From assembly GCF_933208495.1 (NCBI RefSeq), contig NZ_CAKOET010000001.1, positions 186,001-250,000 on the forward strand: 64,000 bases of DNA, given 5' to 3'. Position numbers and translations under genes: made by a program. The notes under the pieces were generated by a model. The model ran no database searches and was not told the DNA's origin. It was given only the letters and a program-made list of their open reading frames with translations. Shown here piece by piece: positions 26,650 through 34,803 of the stretch. This DNA is from Convivina praedatoris (GTDB lineage Bacteria > Bacillota > Bacilli > Lactobacillales > Lactobacillaceae). The number at the start of each line of letters is the position of its first letter. Within the stretch, counting starts at the first letter, position 1.

Positions 26650-28758
26650 ATGATATTGAAAAAAACTCAAAATAGCTTTTTATTGTTGTCTGCTTTTTCA
26701 TTATTTGTATTATTAATGGTAGCTAGTTTCTTGTATCCAGAAAATAATGGTACTAGGTTAACTGCTCCTTTTTTTTCTAGATTTTTTAGAGTGGGGGCCA
26801 CTTTAACTGTAATTTTAGGATTGTTATCGTTTAAACAATTAACGGATAGAACTAAAAAAATACTATTTTATATATTATTATTGCTGTTAATTGGTGGACA
26901 ATTATGTTTTATTTTAGCCTTCCAAAGGCCGCTACATACTGATACAGCCTATGTGATAACAATGTCCGAGCGACTGGCTAACGGGAACTTTGATTGGTTT
27001 CATTATTTTACGATATATCCTAATAACGTTAATATAACTATATTTTGGGCATTCATTTTCAAAATATTAAATTTTGTTGGTTTATCTAATCATGAAATAG
27101 TTTATCCATGGTTGCAGTTGATTATCCTCGACTTTAGTTTAATTTTTTTTGCTAATGCAACAAATAAGTTAAAAGCTGGATTGGGAAAGTATGTAGTTAC
27201 TTTATCATTTGCCTATGCACCATTGGTTATGTACGTTATTTTTCCATATAATGATATTTTTGCGGTATCGTTACTAATTATCGGTATTTCGTGTTTTATA
27301 CTGGCAAACTTAACGTCTAATTTCATGCAACAGATTATTTACTATATTGTTACTTTTGGGAGCCTTTCGCTAGGTGTTGCTATCCGACAAAATCTAGTAA
27401 TAATTCTAATTGCGTTAGTTTTAACTATTAGTTTGTCTAAAAGATATTTACCACTACAAAAACTAATATTAATTGTCAGTCTGATTGCTACTTGCGCCGT
27501 GTTCATTTTAGGTTTTCGAATAGCTGCTTCTCATAGTGATTTTCATCCGAATGTGAATCAAGAGACTCCAACAATGCGTTATGTTAATATGTCCTGGAAT
27601 CCTGGTACATCGGGTGAAATTGATGTTAATGATGCGTGGCATTGGAGTGAACTTCCCAAGGCGGAAAGAAGTAAGGCACTTAGTCATGAATTGAAGCATC
27701 GACTGAAAGAGTTGGGGCCGATAGGAATCGTCAAACATATGGTTAAAAAAATAGCGTATATGTTCTCGATTGGTTTACCATATCAAGATATGGAAGATGT
27801 CCAGTTTACTTCCATAGTTAAAATGCCACAATGGAAAGTTAAAAAGTTTTATGCTGTATTAACTAACCTATTCCAACCGTTGTATATAGTGATGCTATTA
27901 TTCAGCTGTTATACAGTTTTTAACAATTTTAAAAATAATAAACATGGATTGTATAGTGATGTAGTATTCTTTGCAGCCGTATCTGTGCTGGGGACAGTTA
28001 TGTTTCATGCTCTTTTGTGGGAAGTGCGTGATAGGTATGCGTTGCCTATATTCCCATTTGTAATTTTATTATCAGCAATGGGCATTGCTAGTTTGAAAAA
28101 AGATGGCCTGGCAATACCAAACTTTATATCAAAAATAACGTTACTTCATACTGCTAGTGCTTTGGCTGTGGTACTAATAGTTATAAATGGTGTCAGTCAG
28201 TTTAACCAATTTTCTAAAAGTGTACGTCAAGATGGGTTAGTTTATTCGTCTGGATTTTTGCCTTATGCTGAACCAACAGAAAAAAGGCAATTAATTGAAC
28301 CTAATCAGCAATATCAAACGGATTCATTTGTATTAAGTGATAAGGTTAATTCGGTCTTCTTTGGACAAATTGCTACTAAGGAAATGACTGACTTAGTATT
28401 TACACTGGTTAACAGTAAAACTGGTGTACAAACTATCTTGCCAGTTAAGAATGGTGGAGTAGATTTACCTCAAGCCATTCCAAGCGGGAAATATTACGTC
28501 AATCTGATAACTGGCAATTCACCAGTTGAATCAACATTTTTACTCGAGCAATCTGGTATTAGTAGTTTACAAGGACCACAAGTTCTTAAAGATGGTAGAA
28601 GAATACCAGGTATGAGATTAATATTTGATCTCAAAAATAGTTTGCGAGTTAGTATCATACCCATGAAACTGTACATATTACTTCATGTGGTAGTTCTGTT
28701 GATAATACTATTTTTATGGCATCGTTTATATGTAATATATCAGATAAAAAATAATTAG
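26650..28758 (+). CDS. Polytopic membrane protein, probable GT-C glycosyltransferase
   Basis: A 702-residue protein with roughly a dozen membrane segments and a folded C-terminal part of about 150 residues outside the last helices. The first large loop reads 'QRPLHTDTAYVITMSERLAN', with an aspartate where GT-C enzymes (GT39/ArnT type) keep their catalytic acid. It would move a sugar from a polyprenyl phosphate to the exported glycan. I recognise no named family member. The gene is AT-rich with many ATA isoleucine codons, unlike the flanking genes. Confidence 0.7.
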   Translation: MILKKTQNSFLLLSAFSLFVLLMVASFLYPENNGTRLTAPFFSRFFRVGATLTVILGLLSFKQLTDRTKKILFYILLLLLIGGQLCFILAFQRPLHTDTAYVITMSERLANGNFDWFHYFTIYPNNVNITIFWAFIFKILNFVGLSNHEIVYPWLQLIILDFSLIFFANATNKLKAGLGKYVVTLSFAYAPLVMYVIFPYNDIFAVSLLIIGISCFILANLTSNFMQQIIYYIVTFGSLSLGVAIRQNLVIILIALVLTISLSKRYLPLQKLILIVSLIATCAVFILGFRIAASHSDFHPNVNQETPTMRYVNMSWNPGTSGEIDVNDAWHWSELPKAERSKALSHELKHRLKELGPIGIVKHMVKKIAYMFSIGLPYQDMEDVQFTSIVKMPQWKVKKFYAVLTNLFQPLYIVMLLFSCYTVFNNFKNNKHGLYSDVVFFAAVSVLGTVMFHALLWEVRDRYALPIFPFVILLSAMGIASLKKDGLAIPNFISKITLLHTASALAVVLIVINGVSQFNQFSKSVRQDGLVYSSGFLPYAEPTEKRQLIEPNQQYQTDSFVLSDKVNSVFFGQIATKEMTDLVFTLVNSKTGVQTILPVKNGGVDLPQAIPSGKYYVNLITGNSPVESTFLLEQSGISSLQGPQVLKDGRRIPGMRLIFDLKNSLRVSIIPMKLYILLHVVVLLIILFLWHRLYVIYQIKNN

Positions 28759-28799
28759 AATACTTAGTAGAAAACTACTTAAATAGTAGAGGAGTATAA

Positions 28800-30437
28800 A
28801 TGATAAAGAAAAAAATGGTTTATTATTATTTATTGAATTTTATTTTTATATTGTCATTGGCTTTTTTATCAACTTTTATAGTTTTTAAAGGGCATTTTTA
28901 TAATCTATCAACTGATGGTTTATATCATCTTAGTCGATTTGAAAATATTTATCAGGCATTAAAATTTAGAGAATTACCTTCATTGTTTAATTTTTCCTAT
29001 GTATCTGTTAATAGTTTTGCTGGTGTGGCCATTAATGGAATGTATCCATGGTTGACCGGAATTTTATTTATAATCCCCAGATTTATCTTTAATAATCCAT
29101 TAATGGCATTTGCTGGAGGATTTTTCCTGCTTAATATAATTACTATAATCAATAGTAATTTTTTGATGTCAGAAATTACTTCTAATCGTTTCTTAATATA
29201 TACGGGGACAATAATTTATCAATTTAATAATTTTCATTTTATTGATTTATATTCTAGAACTGCTATTGGAGAAGCACTCGGATATGCTTTTTTCCCACTT
29301 GTTGTTTTGGGTCTACTACAAATACATAAGAATAAAAAAATGGGTATTTGGACTTTAGGAATAGGCATGGGACTTTTGGCTAATAGCCATATTCTATCGC
29401 TTGTTTTTGCAACAATCTTTGTTATTATTTTTGAAATAATTAAAGTAATAACAAGGAAATTTAATTTTAAAATACTCCTTCAATTATTGTATGCTGCAAT
29501 TATTTCTTTTCTTGTTGGATTCTACTCCCTATACAATATTATAAGTATCTTTATTAATGCAAAATTAATAGGGCCTGGCAGAGGGATAGCTGGAATGATT
29601 CCAAGTGCAGCATTTCAGGCCCTCCTTGATAATAGCATGGCAGAACATGATGCATGGACAATAGGACTACCATCATTCATATTATTGATAACTCTGACAA
29701 TATTGTATTTTTTTGAGGGGAATTTAAAGTGGGCTGGTTGGATTGTTGCTAGTGATGTTATCTTACTATTAATGATGGATTGGCTACCTTGGCAAATACT
29801 GGTAAGTACTTTTATTAGTAATTTCCAATTTTTAAGTAGATTTACAATTTTTATTGTTCTATTTTTAGCTATTGGATTTATTTCATATTGTGCTCATAAT
29901 AAAGGGAAATTAAGAATCAGTAATTTACTTATTTTAAATTGTTTAATTATTTCTTTTTCCGTTGCTGGTATTTATCAATTTCACAAGAGTTATTTGGGAG
30001 AACAGACATATCATCATGCTTTAACATCCACTAATTATTATCAACTAATGGGAAAGATTCCCACTTTTGCTGATTATCTTCCCATTAATAAAGTAGATAA
30101 TAAACCAGCAATTAATTCAGAAATTAAATTTAAACGTGCATCTGTGACTAGTAAAGATATCAATTCAATAAGTTTTAAAGTTAATTCTCTTGATGATGAG
30201 ACTGTTGTGTTACCTGCTGTAATGTATGATAACTATAAATATAAAGTGACAGTTGATGGAAATATAGTAACAAATTTATCTAATAATCTTTTAAAAGTAG
30301 ATTTGAGTAGAGGGCATCATATAGTGAAATTGGAATCTGAAAGTTCAAGAAATTATGTACCATTTGCTATTAGTATTACATCTATGTTGTTTGTATGTTT
30401 GAAGATTATTTTACTCACTAAAGATAAATCTGTTTAG
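28800..30437 (+). CDS. Polytopic membrane protein, YfhO/GT-C-like
   Basis: A 545-residue protein with about eleven to thirteen membrane helices and a short beta-rich C-terminal region. The first outer loop carries 'STDGLYHLSRFENIY', resembling 'ASDRIFHLMRLVENY' in the next gene. The shared (S/T)D..(F/Y)HL.R pattern suggests a common catalytic or binding site. The general layout recalls the YfhO family, involved in Bacillus lipoteichoic acid glycosylation. GAGGAG precedes the ATG. It is the most AT-rich gene of the window by eye. Donor and acceptor are unknown. Confidence 0.62.
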   Translation: MIKKKMVYYYLLNFIFILSLAFLSTFIVFKGHFYNLSTDGLYHLSRFENIYQALKFRELPSLFNFSYVSVNSFAGVAINGMYPWLTGILFIIPRFIFNNPLMAFAGGFFLLNIITIINSNFLMSEITSNRFLIYTGTIIYQFNNFHFIDLYSRTAIGEALGYAFFPLVVLGLLQIHKNKKMGIWTLGIGMGLLANSHILSLVFATIFVIIFEIIKVITRKFNFKILLQLLYAAIISFLVGFYSLYNIISIFINAKLIGPGRGIAGMIPSAAFQALLDNSMAEHDAWTIGLPSFILLITLTILYFFEGNLKWAGWIVASDVILLLMMDWLPWQILVSTFISNFQFLSRFTIFIVLFLAIGFISYCAHNKGKLRISNLLILNCLIISFSVAGIYQFHKSYLGEQTYHHALTSTNYYQLMGKIPTFADYLPINKVDNKPAINSEIKFKRASVTSKDINSISFKVNSLDDETVVLPAVMYDNYKYKVTVDGNIVTNLSNNLLKVDLSRGHHIVKLESESSRNYVPFAISITSMLFVCLKIILLTKDKSV

Positions 30438-30484
30438 AATATTAATAAATTAATTGAATTATCATAAATAGGATTTGAACAAAT

Positions 30485-32248
30485 ATGTCTAAGAAATTTA
30501 ATTCTTCTTTTTTAAAAATTTTTTTATGGATTTTACTTTTATCATTATGTTATACACTAATCACTGTATCGCTTAATTATGTTCAGGGCGGAGCTTCGGA
30601 TAGAATATTTCACTTAATGCGATTAGTTGAAAACTACACTAATTTAAGGCAACATAGTTTAACTTATATTATGACGACAACATTTGGCGCGGCTGGACAG
30701 GGGATTAATTTTTTCTATCCGACTGGTAGTTTGTGGCCATTTTTAGTGTCAATGTTGCTCATAAAAAATCCTATTCATGCTCTATTTTGGGGAACGTTTT
30801 TACGTACAGTAATTGGTTTTGCTGCCAGTATTATGGCAATGAAATTGTTAAAATATAGCGATAAAATCTCGTTCCTTTTTGCTGTTTCATATATTTTTTC
30901 TACCTATTTGCTTTACAATGCTATTCCTAGATTTGATCTTGGAGAAGCAATGGCTGTTTTATTCCTGCCACTTGTTTTTGCTAGTTTCTATATAGTGTTA
31001 AATTCGAAGAGGAACACGCCTTTTGCTTGGTTAGTATTATCCGTGTCTTTGACTCTAGTAACGTATTCTCATCTTCTGACTACTGTTTTGACAGTTTGTA
31101 TTTTGTTTTTCTTAATGATTGTTTATTTCATAAAAAATTATGGTTTTAATAATTTAAAAAATATTTTCTGTCAATTATTACTAGCTGGAATTACTTATAT
31201 ATTAATGACATTAGGATTTTGGGTACCACTAGTGGACCAATTGATTGGTACACATATAATGCACCCTGAATTACCTTATGGGTTTGGATTACCAAGTATT
31301 ATCGACCCTTCCTTTGATGAAATTATTAAAGTATCGCTAAGTAATCATATACAAAATAATGGCGTTACCGTGGGTGTATTGGTATTAACAGGAATTGTTA
31401 TTTTAGGGATTAACTTTAATAAGTTACAGCCTAAAAACAAGTGGATGTACATGTTGGGACTGCTTTTTTTAATATTATCCACGGATATTATGCCATGGGC
31501 TATGTTGGCTAAAACACCGTTATCGGTTATACAAATGCCTAGCCGTTTTATTCCATTTGCTAATTTATTTTTAATTTACGTCATTGTTTCAGAACAAGGA
31601 AGATTTTTAAAAGTATATCTGGGGAATAAAAAGAAAGTGACATACCTAATTTTCTTGCTGATGCCAATTTTATTGGCAATGGGATCATGTGTGATTTATT
31701 TTCAGCAGCAACATGCAGTACCGATGGCATCCAAGGGAAAAAGTGTTGCCTATAGCTGGGCGAAACGAGTAGATTCACAAGCAAATTGGTTTGGTATGTC
31801 GGGTAGTATTTATGATGATTATCTGCCAACTGCTACTACAACGGTTAAAAGGCATGTTAATCAGGGGGATATTTTAATTGACCAGCAAGTTATAAGTGGA
31901 AAAGATACAGTTAGACAGCCGATACCTAATGGGATGGTTTATCAGGTTAAAAGTTTGGAACAAAAAACAGGGAAATTAACCTTGCCATTTTGGACATATA
32001 ATAAAGGCCATTATGTAATTTCAATAAATAATGGCGGAGAACAGCATATATTGAACTCAAAAACGAATGTGGCTTCTACAATGACTACATTGCAAAAGGG
32101 AAATAATACTGTTCGTATTCAATTTAAAAGCCCTGTAATTTATAAAATTGCCAAACTGATTAGCTTTATTTCAGTATTAGTAGGGTTGTTCCTGTTAGTA
32201 TGGTACCAATTGTTTAGAAAAAATCATTCAATTAAAATTAAACATTAA
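30485..32248 (+). CDS. Polytopic membrane protein, YfhO/GT-C-like paralogue
   Basis: A 587-residue protein with about a dozen membrane segments, followed by an outer beta-type region (about 430-550) and a last membrane helix. It has the (S/T)D..FHL.R loop motif and an overall plan like the preceding gene, so the two look like diverged duplicates. 'FYPTGSLWPFLVSMLL' in the first loop recalls 'MYPWLTGILF' there. An AGGA lies about 12 bases before the ATG. It probably adds a side-group sugar or other group outside the membrane; this is inference from topology and context. Confidence 0.62.
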   Translation: MSKKFNSSFLKIFLWILLLSLCYTLITVSLNYVQGGASDRIFHLMRLVENYTNLRQHSLTYIMTTTFGAAGQGINFFYPTGSLWPFLVSMLLIKNPIHALFWGTFLRTVIGFAASIMAMKLLKYSDKISFLFAVSYIFSTYLLYNAIPRFDLGEAMAVLFLPLVFASFYIVLNSKRNTPFAWLVLSVSLTLVTYSHLLTTVLTVCILFFLMIVYFIKNYGFNNLKNIFCQLLLAGITYILMTLGFWVPLVDQLIGTHIMHPELPYGFGLPSIIDPSFDEIIKVSLSNHIQNNGVTVGVLVLTGIVILGINFNKLQPKNKWMYMLGLLFLILSTDIMPWAMLAKTPLSVIQMPSRFIPFANLFLIYVIVSEQGRFLKVYLGNKKKVTYLIFLLMPILLAMGSCVIYFQQQHAVPMASKGKSVAYSWAKRVDSQANWFGMSGSIYDDYLPTATTTVKRHVNQGDILIDQQVISGKDTVRQPIPNGMVYQVKSLEQKTGKLTLPFWTYNKGHYVISINNGGEQHILNSKTNVASTMTTLQKGNNTVRIQFKSPVIYKIAKLISFISVLVGLFLLVWYQLFRKNHSIKIKH

Positions 32249-32270
32249 TATTTACAATCTGGAGCATGTT

Positions 32271-33173
32271 ATGGAATCTAAGGTTAGTGCAGTAATTGTC
32301 ACTTATAATCGTTTGTCCTTGTTAAAAGAAGTAATTAATAGTCTGCAAAATCAACAAACTTCATTAAGTCACATCATTGTGGTGGATAATGCTAGTAAGC
32401 AGGACACGCAGGATTATCTGGAATCACTAGGAAATCAAATTGATTATCTACGTCTTCCTGAAAATATTGGTGGGGCTGGTGGCTTTAATCGAGGTGTACG
32501 TCATTTTATGGAGCATACTGACGATGATTATGTCTGGCTCATGGACGATGACACAGTACCTTATCCCGACACTTTAACAGCTTTGTTAAATTTTGCCCAG
32601 CAACAACAAAACTTTGGTTTTTTGGCCAGTGATGTACGTTGGACTGATGGACATCGTGCCAAGATGAATCGTCCAGCACCGATGAATCGCCTACAAGTCA
32701 TTCCAGAAAATCAGGTAGAGCCAGTACAACTTCAGAATGCTACTTTCGTGTCTTTACTGTTAAAACGCTCAGTAGTTAAACAAATTGGCTTGCCTATCAC
32801 TGAATTTTTCATCTGGGGTGATGACATTGAATATACGGAAAGGGCAGGACGAATAGCGCCAGGATATTTTGTACCTAGTGCAAAGGTGGTTCATAAAATG
32901 ACTACTAATGTTGGTAGTAGTATTTTAAATGATGTGCCAGCACGGATACCACGCTACTTTTATTCTTACCGTAATAAGATGTACTATGCCAATCGACGAG
33001 ATGTTTATCGTAAAAATCGGGCTCGGGCGAGAATGTTGTACGAATATTTGCAATTATACTTTTCAAGAGTTCCTCAGCGTAAAGAACGTTTAGCAGTTTT
33101 TAAAAGCGGTATCAAGGCTGGTCAGTCATTTAATCCGGTGGTAGAGTATGCTAATGATTTAGAAGATAAATAA
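32271..33173 (+). CDS. GT2 glycosyltransferase, GlfT-like, second copy
   Basis: A 300-residue paralogue of the enzyme at 21910: same start (VSAVIVTYNR), DxD as MDDDT near residue 92, and 'FFIWGDDIEYTERAGR' near 182 with a following 'VVHKMTTN'. It is shorter at the C-terminus. Two such enzymes in one glf locus fit either alternating galactofuranose linkages or one initiating and one extending enzyme. Base composition returns toward the genome average here. GGAG precedes the ATG. Confidence 0.8.
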   Translation: MESKVSAVIVTYNRLSLLKEVINSLQNQQTSLSHIIVVDNASKQDTQDYLESLGNQIDYLRLPENIGGAGGFNRGVRHFMEHTDDDYVWLMDDDTVPYPDTLTALLNFAQQQQNFGFLASDVRWTDGHRAKMNRPAPMNRLQVIPENQVEPVQLQNATFVSLLLKRSVVKQIGLPITEFFIWGDDIEYTERAGRIAPGYFVPSAKVVHKMTTNVGSSILNDVPARIPRYFYSYRNKMYYANRRDVYRKNRARARMLYEYLQLYFSRVPQRKERLAVFKSGIKAGQSFNPVVEYANDLEDK

Positions 33174-33240
33174 TTTTTATTAAATTTTAATTTTGATACG
33201 ATAGCATAATAACAAATACATCTTAGATTTTGGAGTTCAC

Positions 33241-33657
33241 ATGATTGATAAAGTAAAGGATCTGTTCCAAAAATACCGAGAAGCCATCTTCTATCTCTTT
33301 TTCGGCGGAGCCACTACCGTTGTTAGTATTGTTACTTATACAATTTTTTCAGCAATATTTCACTGGGAAGTTACTGTTTCTTATGTACTTTCTTGGTTCT
33401 TATCTGTACTTTTTGCCTATGTTACTAATCGGATTTGGGTCTTTCATTCTCAAATTAAAGATTGGCAGGGGGTTATCCAAGAAATTTGGCAATTTTATCT
33501 TGCCCGGATTGTCACTGGAATTTTAGGTTGGTTAATTTTAATGTTTGGTGTGCATTTGTTACATCAGAATGATCTTATTTGGAATGGTATTCAAAACATC
33601 TTTGTAATCGTTTCTAACTATGCCTTAAGTAAGATTTATATATTCAAAGACAAATAA
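33241..33657 (+). CDS. GtrA-like membrane protein, probable lipid-sugar flippase
   Basis: A 138-residue protein with four membrane helices and the GtrA family features 'FYLFFGGATTVVSIVTYTIF' near the N-terminus and 'SYVLSWFLSVLFAYVTNRIWVF' in the middle. GtrA proteins are thought to flip undecaprenyl-phosphate sugars made by GtrB to the outer face. TTGGAG precedes the ATG. It is the last gene of the locus, before a bidirectional terminator shared with rpsT. Confidence 0.87.
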   Translation: MIDKVKDLFQKYREAIFYLFFGGATTVVSIVTYTIFSAIFHWEVTVSYVLSWFLSVLFAYVTNRIWVFHSQIKDWQGVIQEIWQFYLARIVTGILGWLILMFGVHLLHQNDLIWNGIQNIFVIVSNYALSKIYIFKDK

Positions 33658-33691
33658 AAAACCTGGTAATCATTGATTACCAGGTTTTTTA
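33656..33691. terminator. Bidirectional terminator between gtrA-like gene and rpsT
   Basis: A perfect 12-base inverted repeat (ACCTGGTAATCA / TGATTACCAGGT) has an A run on the left and a T run on the right, so it can stop transcription from both converging genes. Confidence 0.93.
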
Positions 33692-33695
33692 AATC

Positions 33696-33947
33696 TTACT
33701 TAACGTACTTTGACAAACGTGACTTTTGACGAGAAGCCTTGTTCTTCTTGATCAAGCCCTTTGAGTAGGCGTGGTCAATAGCCGCAGAAGCTTCGCGGTA
33801 AAGCTTTTCTAAATCACCTTCGCCAGCAGTAGCGGCCTTTTCCAAACGCTTGATAGTCGTCCGGTAAGCACTACGTAGTGGCTCATTACGATCGTGTTGC
33901 TTTTGGTTTAAGCGCACACGTTGAATTGAAGATTCAATAATAGGCAT
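33696..33947 (-). CDS. rpsT: 30S ribosomal protein S20
   Basis: S20 binds 16S rRNA early in 30S assembly. The 83 residues are rich in lysine, arginine and alanine with the family pattern 'MPIIESSIQRVRLNQKQHDRN' and 'AASAIDHAYSKGLIKKNKASRQKSRL'-like ending (read here as EASAAIDHAYSKG then LIKKNKASRQKSRLSK). AAGGAGA precedes the ATG. It follows rpsO on the same strand by 48 bases, so both likely share one transcript, unlike the common rpsT-holA neighbourhood. Confidence 0.96.
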   Translation of the reverse strand: MPIIESSIQRVRLNQKQHDRNEPLRSAYRTTIKRLEKAATAGEGDLEKLYREASAAIDHAYSKGLIKKNKASRQKSRLSKYVK

Positions 33948-33995
33948 ATGTCTTTCTCCTTAAATTTGATACGAGGTTTTGAGTTAATCCACTGA

Positions 33996-34265
33996 TTAAC
34001 GACGCAAACCTAGGCGTTGGATCAACTCACGGTAACGTTGAATATCGTTGTTGCGTAGGTAACGTAGTAAGTTACGACGGCGACCGATCTTCTTCATCAA
34101 ACCACGTTGTGAGTGGAAATCATGCTTGTGAGCTGCCATGTGTCCGTTTAATTCGTTGATGTCAGCAGTTAAAACTGCAACTTGAACTTCAACTGAACCT
34201 GTATCGCCTTCTTGACGGGCATATTCCTTAATGATTTCGTTCTTACGTTCTTGTGTAAGGGCCAT
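33996..34265 (-). CDS. rpsO: 30S ribosomal protein S15
   Basis: S15 binds the central domain of 16S rRNA. The 89 residues, starting [16 protein letters not shown], match the family length exactly; the frame extends four codons further upstream, but the start after AAGGTGG at 8-base spacing gives the canonical N-terminus. It includes '[11 protein letters not shown]' and '[22 protein letters not shown]', the RNA-binding helices. It has its own promoter and a structured leader of about 95 bases. Confidence 0.97.
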   Translation of the reverse strand: MALTQERKNEIIKEYARQEGDTGSVEVQVAVLTADINELNGHMAAHKHDFHSQRGLMKKIGRRRNLLRYLRNNDIQRYRELIQRLGLRR

Positions 34266-34358
34266 AATCATATCCACCTTTCTAATTTGTCTCCGCTAGC
34301 TGAGTGAAACGACGGTGAGACGCTAAGCTAAGGTAACGGACGGTTGTGTTATCACAAC
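34266..34358 (-). promoter_or_regulatory. Structured rpsO leader, possible S15 autoregulation element
   Basis: The transcript leader between the rpsO promoter and its ATG can form a GTTGTG-CACAAC hairpin (34343-34358) and a GTCTC/GAGAC stem (34289-34293 with 34317-34321). A TAGCTTAGCG / CGCTAGCTGA pairing is mutually exclusive with the second stem. S15 is known to repress its own mRNA through such leaders in several bacteria; a specific S15 site here is inferred. Confidence 0.4.
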
Positions 34359-34365
34359 GCTCTCA

Positions 34366-34393
34366 ATTATACCGACTTTTCCTTAAAAAGCAA
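34366..34393 (-). promoter_or_regulatory. rpsO promoter
   Basis: On the minus strand TATAAT occupies 34371-34366 and TTGCTT 34393-34388, with 16-base spacing. Confidence 0.65.
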
Positions 34394-34394
34394 A

Positions 34395-34422
34395 TTAGGG
34401 CAAAACTAATCTATGTTAAAAT
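34395..34422 (+). promoter_or_regulatory. gatCAB promoter (extended -10)
   Basis: TG-T-TAAAAT, with -10 at 34417-34422, is an extended -10. The -35 candidate TTAGGG is poor. It diverges from the rpsO promoter and the two overlap upstream regions. Confidence 0.55.
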
Positions 34423-34497
34423 AGATAGGTATAACAATAACTAGAAAGGATAGTAGTTCGGCTTGTTTTAAAGCAAGTTCAAATGAAAGTGGTAAAT

Positions 34498-34803
34498 ATG
34501 GCGGAAACAATTTCCAGAGACGATGTTGCCCACGTTGCCAGCTTGGCAAAGTTGGCTTTTGATGAGGCTAAATTAGACCAGTTCACTGATCAATTAACTG
34601 ATATTTTAACCCTTTTTGAAACCCTATCAGAAGTCGACACGAGTGCCGTTGAGCCAACTTATTCGGTTACACCAAATGTGAATCATTTGCGTGAAGATGT
34701 CGCCGATAATTGGCATCAAAAACAAGAACTATTGGCGAATTCACCTGAAGAAGCAGCGGACCTAATTAAGGTTCCAGCCATCATTAAGGGGGAAGATGAT
34801 TAA
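34498..34803 (+). CDS. gatC: Aspartyl/glutamyl-tRNA amidotransferase subunit C
   Basis: GatC holds together the GatCAB complex that converts Glu-tRNA(Gln) or Asp-tRNA(Asn) to the amides. The family start [19 protein letters not shown] favours the ATG at 34498, giving 101 residues. An in-frame ATG at 34483 would add MKVVN. Neither has a strong near ribosome site: AAAGTGG precedes 34498, while an AAAGGA at 34445-34450 lies upstream of a small hairpin (34460-34479) that ends three bases before the first ATG. The stop shares a base with the gatA start. Confidence 0.92.
   Translation: MAETISRDDVAHVASLAKLAFDEAKLDQFTDQLTDILTLFETLSEVDTSAVEPTYSVTPNVNHLREDVADNWHQKQELLANSPEEAADLIKVPAIIKGEDD

Noticed and set aside
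28758-28800. Repeated TAGTAG/CTACT words between two membrane-protein genes
   Set aside because: Only imperfect short pairing with no T run; not strong enough to call a terminator or repeat array.
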